Shown here one piece after another: positions 1 to 7,245 of a stretch of 21,815 bases of DNA. A program made the position numbers and the translations under genes. Source of the DNA: CAYZMS01 sp964479625 (GTDB lineage: Bacteria > Bacteroidota > Bacteroidia > Chitinophagales > Saprospiraceae); assembly GCA_964479625.1 (NCBI GenBank), contig CAYZMS010000047.1, positions 1-21,815 of the forward strand, written 5' to 3'. Position 1 is the stretch's first letter; each line of letters begins with the position of its first letter. The notes beneath the pieces are model-generated. The model was given only the letters and a program-made list of their open reading frames with translations, was not told the DNA's origin and ran no database searches.

Positions 1-82
1 GCACCTATAAGTGCAAGGCACCTAGTAGCACTAATTAAACACTACACCAAATTTATTTTGTCTGAAATCTTAAATCATTGTT

Positions 83-2365
83 ATGCAAAAAACACTTTTA
101 CCTTTCCTGTTTCTTTTCCTGCTTGCCCCAATGGCGAATGCCCAGGATATATCCGATTTTGAGCATCTATTGGCGGAAGGAGACAGCATTTTCAACGGAA
201 TAGATGGAACCACTGAATTCAGCTCCGGTGGAGCGATTTTCCCATTACGGTATGATACCAGTTTTGGGGGGTTCTGGGCCTCCGGGTGGGCCGTTTCCTC
301 CGTGCAGGATAGCAGCACCTCTGGTTTCGAGAACCTTTATGGAGCCAAAGCCTTTAAGGGGAATCGGCAATCCGAGACCTACGCAGTGGCACAACAAAAC
401 GCAGGGGTGCGATTCCAGGAGGGAGCTGTGACTGTAGGGGGGGTATATTTGACTAACTCGACCTATGCTCACAACAGTATGCGGGATGGGGATGACTTTG
501 CCAAACAATTTGGTGGCCCCGAAGGTACCGATCCGGATTTTTTCCGTTTGATCATCCGGGGTTTTATGGCAGGGGATGAAGCTGCAGACAGTATTGTATT
601 TTACCTGGCAGATTATCGATTTGAAGAGGACAGTTTGGATTACCTAGTCAATGACTGGCGCTTTGTGGACCTCAGCCCATTAGGGGTGGTGGATAGCTTG
701 GGCTTCGACCTGGAATCCAGTGATGTAGGGGCTTTCGGAATCAATACCCCTTTGTTTTTTTGCATGGATGATTTAGTCTTGCCGCAGCAAGCCCCTGAAT
801 ATATCGCAAACTTCGAAACTCCTTTCCTTGGTTTTAACGGTACGGACGATGGCAGCGATGGTGCCGGCGGCTTTGAACTGGGCCCTGTCTTTTTACCAAA
901 CACCTACCTGAACGACCCCTTTTTCGGCGGATTTTGGTCTGCAGGATGGGCTTTATCAGGTAGTACTGATTCCCTTACCTCCGGCTTTGGGAATTTGTTG
1001 AGCGCGGTGACCGGAAAAGGGCTGGATAATTCTTTTCAGTATGCCATTGGGCAACAAAATGCAGTCTTACGATTGCAGGGAACAGCCGCTGGAAATCGTG
1101 TTCAGGGGCTCTATCTTACGAATACCACCTACGCCTACAATAGCATGCGTGACGGGGATGATTTTGCTAAACAGTTTGGCGGTCCAGATGGGTCTGATCC
1201 GGATTTTTTCCGTTTGACTATTCGAAAGTACCTGAATGGTCAGTTGGGTGCGGATTCCGTTGAATTCTTTTTAGCCGACTATCGCTTCGAAAGGGATAGT
1301 CTTGATTATATATTGAACGATTGGACCTTTGTTGATCTCCAGGAACTCGGGCCTGCTGATAGCCTTCTATTTACCCTTTCATCCAGTGATGTTGGAGAAT
1401 TTGGAATTAATACCCCCCTTTTCTTTGCTATTGACCAGTTGATTCTGGCAGACCCGGCCATAGAGGATGGTATTGCAGGGGATTCCTCCGCCATCGTAGC
1501 TTGGGCCACCGGTGCACTCGTAGACCGAGGCCTTCAGGATATCCGGGACCCAAGTTCTGATACTACCACGGTCGGGACCTTGGATGCCGTTCTCGGATCC
1601 GCGGATGGAGCTACCCTGAGTCTGGGTGATAAAGGGATGGTAAATTTGACTTTTGAAAAACCGATAACAAACGGAGATGGCCCCGACTTCGTTGTTTTTG
1701 AAAATGGTTTTCCCAGTGGAGATGCCTACTTTCTGGAGTTGGCGGTAGTAGAGGTAAGTTCGGATGGTCAGCGATTTTTCCGTTTTCCACCTACCTCTTT
1801 GACGGATACCTCAGTGCAGGTAGATGGATTTGGTACTATTCGTCCAGAAAATATTCGCAACCTTGCTGGGAGGTATCCCGGGCGCGTGGGAACTCCCTTT
1901 GATCTGGCAGAATTAGAGGGCATAGAAGGACTGGACGTCAACCAGGTAACTCATGTCCGAATTATTGATGTGGTGGGTAGCCTCGACCCTGACCTGGCTA
2001 CCTTTGATAAGGATGGCCGTGCCATCAACGACCCCTTTCCAACGCCCTTTGCTTCCGGCGGTTTTGATCTGGATGCCGTGGGCGTCCTTCACCAAGGAGA
2101 GGTTACCAATGTTAAACAGGTCATAAGCGGACAATTGCGGGTTTATCCTAACCCTGTAACCGACCTGCTCAGGATAGACTTGCCGGAAGACTGGGAGGGA
2201 GGTATAGTCCGGATATTTAACCTACAAGGGCAATTTATCGAAAAAGAAAACGTCCAAACGGGAGTAACTTTAGAGATCAGCCTTGGGGCACTTTCGAGTG
2301 GGGTGTACCTTCTTCAACTGGAAGGCCAGGGAAAGCGATTTATTCAACAGATCATAAAACAATAA
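83..2365 (+). CDS. T9SS-sorted cell-surface protein with two tandem DUF4465 units
   Basis: The 760-residue product starts with a signal peptide (hydrophobic residues about 6-16, cleavage near ANAQ at 18-21). Residues about 24-236 and 247-460 are two copies of one unit. Each carries the motif NSMRDGDDFAKQFGG (near residues 130 and 353) and ends with FGINTPLFF plus a short strand, as in DUF4465. Residues about 465-675 form a third conserved domain with DFVVFENGF near 535, seen in other Bacteroidota surface proteins. Residues from about 684 are a T9SS type A sorting domain starting at VYPNPV and ending in KQ, so the protein should cross the outer membrane and be anchored or released. In Bacteroidota, DUF4465 proteins often sit in vitamin B12 uptake loci beside BtuB and BtuG, and the next gene is BtuG-like. 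A cobalamin-binding role is therefore inferred, not shown. The upstream partner gene would lie outside the window. Confidence 0.85.
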   Translation: MQKTLLPFLFLFLLAPMANAQDISDFEHLLAEGDSIFNGIDGTTEFSSGGAIFPLRYDTSFGGFWASGWAVSSVQDSSTSGFENLYGAKAFKGNRQSETYAVAQQNAGVRFQEGAVTVGGVYLTNSTYAHNSMRDGDDFAKQFGGPEGTDPDFFRLIIRGFMAGDEAADSIVFYLADYRFEEDSLDYLVNDWRFVDLSPLGVVDSLGFDLESSDVGAFGINTPLFFCMDDLVLPQQAPEYIANFETPFLGFNGTDDGSDGAGGFELGPVFLPNTYLNDPFFGGFWSAGWALSGSTDSLTSGFGNLLSAVTGKGLDNSFQYAIGQQNAVLRLQGTAAGNRVQGLYLTNTTYAYNSMRDGDDFAKQFGGPDGSDPDFFRLTIRKYLNGQLGADSVEFFLADYRFERDSLDYILNDWTFVDLQELGPADSLLFTLSSSDVGEFGINTPLFFAIDQLILADPAIEDGIAGDSSAIVAWATGALVDRGLQDIRDPSSDTTTVGTLDAVLGSADGATLSLGDKGMVNLTFEKPITNGDGPDFVVFENGFPSGDAYFLELAVVEVSSDGQRFFRFPPTSLTDTSVQVDGFGTIRPENIRNLAGRYPGRVGTPFDLAELEGIEGLDVNQVTHVRIIDVVGSLDPDLATFDKDGRAINDPFPTPFASGGFDLDAVGVLHQGEVTNVKQVISGQLRVYPNPVTDLLRIDLPEDWEGGIVRIFNLQGQFIEKENVQTGVTLEISLGALSSGVYLLQLEGQGKRFIQQIIKQ

Positions 2366-2407
2366 TCTAAATTGAAGGCCATAGGCCCGAATTAATGATG
2401 GGAGCCA

Positions 2408-2442
2408 GGGGTGGTTGGAATAGTTTCTACAACAGCCACCCC
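2408..2442 (+). other. Intergenic hairpin between the two surface-protein genes
   Basis: GGGGTGG at 2408-2414 pairs with CCACCCC at 2436-2442, and the inner TTG/CAA can extend the stem. It lies in the 103-bp gap between two co-directional genes and is not followed by a clear T-run. It could partly attenuate or stabilise the mRNA; its function is inferred. Confidence 0.35.
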
Positions 2443-2468
2443 CGTGTTTCCTGAAAAAATAAACGAAA

Positions 2469-3515
2469 TTGAAAAGTATTGATGTTTTGGTGCGGATAGT
2501 CGTTGTATTGGGAATGAGCCTTGGACTTGCAGCATGCAGCGAGGAGGAGCCAGAGGGCCCCATCATTCCCCCATCCAGTACCTATCGGCTGTTGATCGGA
2601 AATGAAGGAGGGTTTACCTTCGGAAATGCAAGTCTAGATGCCTATGATCCAGAAGAGGAGAGCTATTCGACTGCTGTTTTCCAGGCTGCAAACGACCGTC
2701 CCTTGGGAGATGTCCTTCAGGATGTGTCTTTGATCGACGGCAGGCTATACCTTGTAGTAAATAATTCGAATAGGGTAGAGGTGGTGGATACCAGCGATTT
2801 TTCATTGATCGGCAGTATTACGGGTTTAACCTCTCCCCGCTATATCCTTCAGGCTACGAAAGAAAAGCTCTATGTTACCGATTTTCTGGCAAACGAGATC
2901 CATATCATCGATCCCGTACCTTTCAGAAAAACAGGAGCTATCCCCCTACAGGGGTGGACAGAGGAATTAATTAAGGTAGGCGAGGAAGTCTTTGTAACGA
3001 ATCGTTTTTCTTCTTTTCTTTATATCATTGATATACAGACGGATGTACTGGTAGATAGCATTCAGGTGGCTTATGGTCCCGGGGCTATTATCCAGGATGC
3101 AGAGGGCATGCTGTGGGTATATTGTGCCGGCGATCCTGTTACCAACGAGGATGGGGGCTTATTTCGGATTGAGCCTTCCAGCCGGAGGATAGAAAAGCAA
3201 TTTACCTTACCAGTGGATGCAGGGCTTTTCCCTCGTCTGGCACTTGATTCGGAAAAAGATACCCTGTTTTTTCTACTGAATGGTGTTTATGAACTGGATA
3301 TTCGAACTACACAACTACCTATCGACCCCCATATAAGTGCGAGTGGAAAAAACTTTTACGGCTTGGATTTCGATACGCGCTCGAATTCCCTCCTGGTAGC
3401 TGATGCAAAGGATTTTCAACAAAAAGGAGACGTGTTGTTTTTTGATCGATCGGGAAGGAACATCCGGAGGCTTCAGGCTGGTATCATACCTTCGAGAGTA
3501 CTATTACTCCCTTAA
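2469..3515 (+). CDS. btuG: BtuG-like YncE/DUF5074 beta-propeller surface lipoprotein
   Basis: The 348-residue product has a lipoprotein signal ending in LGLAAC with the lipidated Cys at residue 23. The next residues, SEEEPEG, resemble the acidic surface-export signal of Bacteroidota lipoproteins, so the protein should face outward. Residues about 38-348 are repeated blades with motifs such as RLYLVVNNSNRVEVVD, KLYVTDFLANEIHIID and EVFVTNRFSSFLYIID, typical of YncE/DUF5074 propellers. BtuG, the known member, binds cobalamin very tightly and caps the BtuB transporter. The start is a TTG. No ATG gives the complete signal peptide: the first in-frame ATG is codon 16, inside the hydrophobic core. 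It follows the DUF4465 gene by 103 bp and is probably co-transcribed. Calling it BtuG rests on blade pattern and neighbour, so a related surface propeller with another ligand is possible. Confidence 0.8.
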   Translation: MKSIDVLVRIVVVLGMSLGLAACSEEEPEGPIIPPSSTYRLLIGNEGGFTFGNASLDAYDPEEESYSTAVFQAANDRPLGDVLQDVSLIDGRLYLVVNNSNRVEVVDTSDFSLIGSITGLTSPRYILQATKEKLYVTDFLANEIHIIDPVPFRKTGAIPLQGWTEELIKVGEEVFVTNRFSSFLYIIDIQTDVLVDSIQVAYGPGAIIQDAEGMLWVYCAGDPVTNEDGGLFRIEPSSRRIEKQFTLPVDAGLFPRLALDSEKDTLFFLLNGVYELDIRTTQLPIDPHISASGKNFYGLDFDTRSNSLLVADAKDFQQKGDVLFFDRSGRNIRRLQAGIIPSRVLLLP

Positions 3516-3530
3516 GGCTGAGGTTAAAAG

Positions 3531-3923
3531 TTAAGGACTGGGGGAAATCTTATTGATAATCCATACTGCCAGGGCAGCTTCAAAAAAAAAACTAAGGGGA
3601 ATGACTATCGGTAAACTTCCATAAGGAAGCACCTGCAAGTTACCTATCACCAACCACATCAAGATAAACCCACTTGTCCAGCAAATTATCGTGGTTTCCC
3701 AAAAAGAGAACCGTCGACTGATCATATAAATAAGAGTGGCAAAAACCAAAGATCAAAGTCCCCAAACCATGCCGTTGACAGGGGCGTCCGGAAAGTCCAG
3801 GCCCATTTCTGCATAATGATTGATCCATTGGCTTTTTATCAGAAATTCGTTTCGAACGAATTTGGAAAAGCTAAACCAGATGGCAGCTGACACAGTGGGA
3901 AGAAAGACCTTTCGGAGGAACAT
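3531..3923 (-). pseudogene. Small integral membrane protein gene interrupted by an in-frame TGA
   Basis: Reading from an ATG at 3923 gives 56 residues (start MFLRKVFLPTV, end GMVWGL), then TGA at 3753-3755. The same frame continues without shift for 73 more codons (SLVFATLIYMISRRF to NKISPSP). Both halves are membrane-like: one segment near the start and about three after the stop, for a protein of about 130 residues. The sequence around the stop, GMVWGL-stop-SLVFA, would make sense with TGG (Trp) in place of TGA. The family was not recognised. The downstream half could start at TTG 3749, but it would lose its N-terminal segment. A sequencing error remains possible. The 3' end converges on the btuG-like gene with 15 bp between them. 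Confidence 0.6.
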
Positions 3924-3964
3924 AGGCTTGCTTTTTGTTACTAATCAAACAGCCTGAAAGTGTA

Positions 3965-3994
3965 CGTCTCAAGGCGACCAGTCACCTTGAGACG
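3965..3994. repeat. Perfect 10-bp inverted repeat
   Basis: CGTCTCAAGG at 3965-3974 and CCTTGAGACG at 3985-3994 flank a 10-base spacer. It lies upstream of the broken membrane-protein gene and downstream of dps. A run of six T begins about 10 bases beyond it on the plus strand, which is too far for a normal intrinsic terminator. The rest of the gap 3924-4095 holds only a weak CCCC/GGGG hairpin near 4030-4047 and a 5-bp hairpin overlapping the dps stop. Confidence 0.5.
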
Positions 3995-4095
3995 GATAAA
4001 TGATTTTTTCTTTTCCCATCCTAATACATCCCCCTTTAAACGGGGAAAAGGGAAAACCCTATTTTTTAACACGTTGATCTTTTATCAGCTACTGA

Positions 4096-4605
4096 TCAAG
4101 CCAAATGGGCACGAAGCATCCAGGCCATTTTCTCGTGTTTCTCCATTAAGCCTGTAAGGAAATCGGCAGTTCCCATATCGTGCAATTCCTCATCCGCGGT
4201 ATCCACATCCTTCCTAAGGATCTGGATCAGGGCTTCATGATCGTGCAGAAGGTTAGTCACCATAGTTTTTGCATCTCCATCTACATGGTCGGTTTCTACT
4301 AGTCGTCCAAGTTGGAGGAATTGCTGCATGCTACCAGGGCAAAAATGCCCAAAGAAGCGGATGCGTTCGGCTGTATCGTCAATGGCTTTTTCCAGAAATT
4401 CATATTGTTCCTGGAACAATTCATGCAGGGGGCCAAAAAACATTCCGGTCACATTCCAGTGATAATTACGCAATTTGATATACAGGTAATGTTGGTCTGC
4501 TAAAAGTACAGATAGTATGTCGGCTAGTTTTTGCCGGGCTTCAGCTGGGATCCCAATTTCCACTTGCCGACTGGATACTTTTGTCAATTGATTTGAATTG
4601 GACAT
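4096..4605 (-). CDS. dps: Dps-family mini-ferritin
   Basis: The 169-residue protein matches the Dps/ferritin-like fold in length and motifs: NYHWNVTG at 47-54, LHELF at 60-64 and AIDDTAERIR at 74-83. Dps proteins form 12-subunit shells that oxidise Fe(II) with hydrogen peroxide at sites between subunits, store iron, and protect DNA during starvation or oxidative stress. Likely ferroxidase ligands are H49, H61, D76 and E80. The position four residues after H61, usually Asp or Glu, is Gln65, which may weaken one metal site. The gene stands alone, has a good TAnnTTTG box 32 bp before the start, and ends near a short hairpin. Cytoplasmic location is expected because no signal peptide is present. 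Confidence 0.93.
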   Translation of the reverse strand: MSNSNQLTKVSSRQVEIGIPAEARQKLADILSVLLADQHYLYIKLRNYHWNVTGMFFGPLHELFQEQYEFLEKAIDDTAERIRFFGHFCPGSMQQFLQLGRLVETDHVDGDAKTMVTNLLHDHEALIQILRKDVDTADEELHDMGTADFLTGLMEKHEKMAWMLRAHLA

Positions 4606-4636
4606 ATAAAAAAAGGTTTTTGTCTTTGAATGAACC

Positions 4637-4644
4637 CAAAGGTA
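4637..4644 (-). promoter_or_regulatory. -7 promoter box for dps
   Basis: On the minus strand this reads TACCTTTG, an exact match to the Bacteroidota -7 consensus TAnnTTTG, 32 bp before the dps ATG. No convincing TTG-type -33 element lies 19-21 bp further upstream, so an activator may assist. Confidence 0.5.
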
Positions 4645-4864
4645 AACATCTAGATGAAAATAATAGAACCAACTTGTAAATTCAATTGTTTCGGGAATCT
4701 TTAATTCTTGATAAGAGGAGGAAAGGAGGAGCTAAGCGGAAAATAATATAAGAAGCTCGTGAATATTCTGGAGTTAATACTCGAAAATCAGTATTTCATA
4801 TAAAATAACGTTAAAAGAATTAGAAACCGCCCGATCCCTTATAGCAAAGCCTTACTTTGAGATC

Positions 4865-4879
4865 AGTTTACTAATACAT
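4865..4879 (-). repeat. Copy 1 of the rhodopsin-region repeat (one mismatch)
   Basis: On the minus strand this reads ATGTATTAGTAAACT, one base different from copies at 5752-5767 and 7065-7080. It lies about 130 bp beyond the rhodopsin stop, just outside the terminator hairpin. Confidence 0.5.
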
Positions 4880-4884
4880 ATTTA

Positions 4885-4919
4885 CCCGCCACCTCCTTTG
4901 ATCGGAGGGGCGGGTTTTT
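4885..4919 (+). terminator. Strong intrinsic terminator on the plus strand
   Basis: CCCGCCACCTCC at 4885-4896 pairs with GGAGGGGCGGG at 4904-4914 (an 11-bp stem with one bulge and a short loop), followed directly by TTTTT at 4915-4919. It is oriented for plus-strand transcription, but both flanking genes are on the minus strand. It therefore suggests an unannotated short plus-strand transcript, or it acts as an insulator. Confidence 0.7.
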
Positions 4920-4942
4920 CGGGCGGTTTCCAAAGGTTTTAG

Positions 4943-4957
4943 CGTGACAGCGTCACG
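4943..4957. other. Small perfect hairpin downstream of the rhodopsin gene
   Basis: CGTGAC and GTCACG flank a three-base spacer, 50 bp beyond the rhodopsin stop. It has no T-run on the minus strand. It may protect the mRNA 3' end or end transcription weakly. Confidence 0.35.
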
Positions 4958-5006
4958 AGGATAAGAGCCTTCCGAAGTGTATTTCGAAAGTTAAGCTTTT
5001 AGGTTC

Positions 5007-5771
5007 TTAGGCAGCAGCAGCAGCAACGGTTTTACTTTCTGCTTCCGTGCTGGATACAGCCAGGCTGTAAATGACCAGACCAAATCCGATCTTGTTGATG
5101 GCATCACCAATGTTGTAGATCAAATCCATAGCTTCGATAGACAAAACATTGCGCAATAATCCATCAGTTTCGATAGCCATATAACCGATGGGATAGATCG
5201 CCCATCCTACCAATATAAACCAACCCAAAGCGCTGAAAGCCTTTTGCAACCTTGGATCGTTAGAATTGTTTGCCAGCCTTTTTGCCGGTCCAAACCATAC
5301 TTCATAAAAGATGGCAGCATAACCCAGGGTGGAAATGAATCCCCAAAGGGCAGAGCTTTCACGGAAAACAGACTCTCCCAGATAACCGGTTACCAGCATC
5401 CACACGGAGTAAATGATCATCCGCCACAACAAACTGGTCTTAGCACCGAATGCGCGCAGGATTAAATAAAACTCCACACACATAAGGGGAACGGTCAAAA
5501 TCCAGTCGATATAGCGGAAAGAGGTTGGGGAAGTACCGTTTGCCGCCCAGAAATCCCGCATGTAGAAGTAGTGTACTGCGGCGATGAAGGTGATCAAACC
5601 AGATACCAACATGGAATCTTTCCATTTTCCCTGTACCTGCGTGTACTGGAAGAAAAAGAATACGGTAGCGGCCATCATGGCCATGGAGCCGATGAAAAAC
5701 GTAAATCCTACGTAATCACCCTCCTGAAGTTGTGCCAACAACAGTGGCTTCAAGTTTACTAATGCATCCAT
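5007..5771 (-). CDS. Proton-pumping proteorhodopsin, green-tuned, with antenna-window glycine
   Basis: The 254-residue protein has seven membrane helices and the full microbial rhodopsin core. Helix C reads RYIDWILTVPLMCVE, giving the D89-T93-E100 triad (acceptor and donor of an outward proton pump). Met97 sits at the spectral tuning site, which indicates green absorption. His67 is the usual partner of the acceptor Asp. Lys227 in NIGDAINKIGFGL is the retinal Schiff-base lysine. In helix E, LWGFIST places Gly144 at the position of Trp138 in bacteriorhodopsin and Gly156 in xanthorhodopsin, the residue that lets a carotenoid antenna approach retinal. crtY ends 63 bp upstream on the same strand, so the two are probably co-expressed; it supplies the carotenoid precursor of retinal. 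No Blh-type carotene dioxygenase is in the window. The C-terminus ends in five alanines. Confidence 0.97.
   Translation of the reverse strand: MDALVNLKPLLLAQLQEGDYVGFTFFIGSMAMMAATVFFFFQYTQVQGKWKDSMLVSGLITFIAAVHYFYMRDFWAANGTSPTSFRYIDWILTVPLMCVEFYLILRAFGAKTSLLWRMIIYSVWMLVTGYLGESVFRESSALWGFISTLGYAAIFYEVWFGPAKRLANNSNDPRLQKAFSALGWFILVGWAIYPIGYMAIETDGLLRNVLSIEAMDLIYNIGDAINKIGFGLVIYSLAVSSTEAESKTVAAAAA
5752..5767 (-). repeat. Copy 2 of the rhodopsin-region repeat, inside codons 2-7 of the rhodopsin
   Basis: The minus strand reads ATGCATTAGTAAACTT, identical over 16 bases to the copy at 7065-7080. Here it encodes part of the N-terminus (residues DALVNL), so it may have a dual coding and regulatory role or be a chance match. 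Confidence 0.5.
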
Positions 5772-5834
5772 TTTTAAGGAATTTTTTAAATGCTTTAAAA
5801 TGTAGTATGATTAACAGTTATATATTTTGAATGT

Positions 5835-7061
5835 TCAGTATATTTTGAAACTTGAATTAATGCTGGGGTTTTTCCATCCCAGGTGCTTAGAACAGGGAAT
5901 CTTTTTCCTGCCTGGGAGCGAAACTGAGGTGTTTATCAATGCTTGAAGGAATGGTTTTTTGGGCAAGCTAGCAAAGATCTGAGCTTCCTGGGGTAATGTG
6001 GTTTGTTCATTCAAAAACTTCAGAACCCTCGGGAAAGTATTTTGTTTAAAAAGTCTTTCAAATATTGGAACTGCCATTTGCGGCTCTTTCTCTAAGATAT
6101 GCAGAAGCAGTTGATCGTAGAATGCAAAGCGTTGTTTGGTTACCTTGCTGGTTTTCGGTCGAACTCCCTCTTCCAGCGTTTGAACAATATTGGAAACCTG
6201 ATCCTGTATGCGTAGAAAGGCATAGCCCGTAGTTGGCTTTACCGCTCCCCCGGCTGTACCCGTAAGAATAATTCTGGGATCCGGGCTGATGCGTTTCCCA
6301 TCTGCCATTGGGATACAACCGAATTCTTCTTCTTCAATGTGGAAATGATCCACCCCCATTTGACCATCCAGGTATTTGCGGACTTGTTCCCGATAATGTT
6401 CTTTGGGAAGCAGGTTGGGCGAAAAGTAAGTACATTCGACCAATGCGTAGGAAGAATCAAAAGGAAGTACATAAAAAAAACATACCCCATTATCCTGACT
6501 TGCCCTGAAGTCCATAAGGGTCATTTGGTCAGGAGTAAAAACTGGTTTTGGGGTTTTAATGAACCATCCAAGAAAATGCTGTTGAATAAAATGGCGGTTT
6601 CCGGATAGGGGAGGAGCTAGGCTGGGAATGCTGTTGAATACATATTCCGATCGATAGGTCTTTGAATCTGTCTGTACGTATGCACCGCCCTGATCAGCTG
6701 AAATAGTTTTAATGGACGCCCGCCTGAACTGAATATTTGAGCTTTGCTCCAGGCTCTTATGGATGTAGGCATAAAAATCCTGGCTGCGAATTAAATGGTA
6801 CTGATAGGGAGCAATATGCTCCGTACGCCCACCCCGCGGACCCGCAAAGGTGAGGCGGTCCCAGCTTTTTTGAATGAGATTTGAAAAGGGGATCCTTGAC
6901 CCTTTTGGCAACCAAAAACACCAGGTTCGGTCATTAGTATTTTTTGCTTCCTGTTCAATGATCAGAATTCGCTTATTGGATAAAGTTGATCTTTGAAGCC
7001 GCCATGCCAAACTCAGGCCGGCGCAACCCCCACCTGCGATAATATAGTCAAAGGACTCCAT
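5835..7061 (-). CDS. crtY: Lycopene beta-cyclase
   Basis: The 408-residue flavoprotein converts lycopene to beta-carotene by cyclising both ends. The N-terminal dinucleotide-binding loop is GGGCAGLSLAW at 10-20. Cyclase-family motifs follow: DRTWCFW at 44-50, LMDFR at 182-186, FYVLPF at 196-201, and GTAGGAVKPTTGYAF at 268-282. Length is close to bacterial CrtY. It is the first gene of a probable two-gene unit with the rhodopsin, which ties beta-carotene supply to retinal or antenna supply. The 184-bp upstream gap holds dyads and the 16-base repeat described separately. The other carotenoid genes (crtE, crtB, crtI, blh) are not in the window. Confidence 0.95.
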   Translation of the reverse strand: MESFDYIIAGGGCAGLSLAWRLQRSTLSNKRILIIEQEAKNTNDRTWCFWLPKGSRIPFSNLIQKSWDRLTFAGPRGGRTEHIAPYQYHLIRSQDFYAYIHKSLEQSSNIQFRRASIKTISADQGGAYVQTDSKTYRSEYVFNSIPSLAPPLSGNRHFIQQHFLGWFIKTPKPVFTPDQMTLMDFRASQDNGVCFFYVLPFDSSYALVECTYFSPNLLPKEHYREQVRKYLDGQMGVDHFHIEEEEFGCIPMADGKRISPDPRIILTGTAGGAVKPTTGYAFLRIQDQVSNIVQTLEEGVRPKTSKVTKQRFAFYDQLLLHILEKEPQMAVPIFERLFKQNTFPRVLKFLNEQTTLPQEAQIFASLPKKPFLQALINTSVSLPGRKKIPCSKHLGWKNPSINSSFKIY

Positions 7062-7064
7062 AAA

Positions 7065-7080
7065 AAGTTTACTAATGCAT
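7065..7080 (-). repeat. Copy 3 of the rhodopsin-region repeat, directly upstream of crtY
   Basis: The minus strand reads ATGCATTAGTAAACTT and ends 3 bases before the crtY ATG. It contains an ATG-CAT-TAG mini-ORF. It is identical to the copy at the rhodopsin start. Confidence 0.55.
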
Positions 7081-7098
7081 AAATGCTATTCCCCTCGT

Positions 7099-7145
7099 GA
7101 AACTCTTAATGAGTCTCAAATTCGCTCTGCCTTTACAAAGTAAAG
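7099..7145 (-). promoter_or_regulatory. Two dyads and a promoter-like box upstream of crtY
   Basis: CTTTAC-AAA-GTAAAG at 7131-7145 is a perfect dyad, and on the minus strand it contains TTACTTTG, one base short of the TAnnTTTG box. Closer to crtY, 7099-7117 is a 7-bp inverted repeat with one mismatch (GAAACTC, spacer TTAAT, GAGTCTC). This arrangement fits an operator over a promoter for the crtY-rhodopsin unit; the regulator is unknown. Confidence 0.4.
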
Positions 7146-7245
7146 ACAATAGAAAAATAAAAGTGTTTAGAAAAAGGAAAAAAAATACGAAAATTTTCCA
7201 AGCGAGGTTTGAAAAAGAGAGAAATTTTAAATTTTTAGTCCATAA

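Larger units (their letters stand above)
4824..4930. other. Nested long-range stem enclosing a terminator hairpin
   Basis: GAAACCGCCCG at 4824-4834 is perfectly complementary to CGGGCGGTTTC at 4920-4930. Between them lies the GC-rich hairpin at 4885-4914. The CCGCC and GGCGG segments of the two stems can also cross-pair, so alternative folds are possible in either RNA. No coding region explains this in the 401-bp gap between dps and the rhodopsin gene. The rest of the gap (4645-4823) is AT-rich and shows no gene beyond a 15-codon ORF near 4653. Confidence 0.5.

Noticed and set aside
1..82. Possible cobalamin riboswitch ahead of the B12-type surface genes
   Set aside because: No B12-box consensus is visible in these 82 bases; any riboswitch would lie further upstream, outside the window.
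3640..3828. 62-codon minus-strand frame across the broken membrane-protein gene
   Set aside because: The other frame gives membrane-like sequence on both sides of the TGA, so this frame is a shadow.
5010..5024. GCA triplet run near the rhodopsin stop as a microsatellite
   Set aside because: It simply encodes the C-terminal alanines of the rhodopsin.
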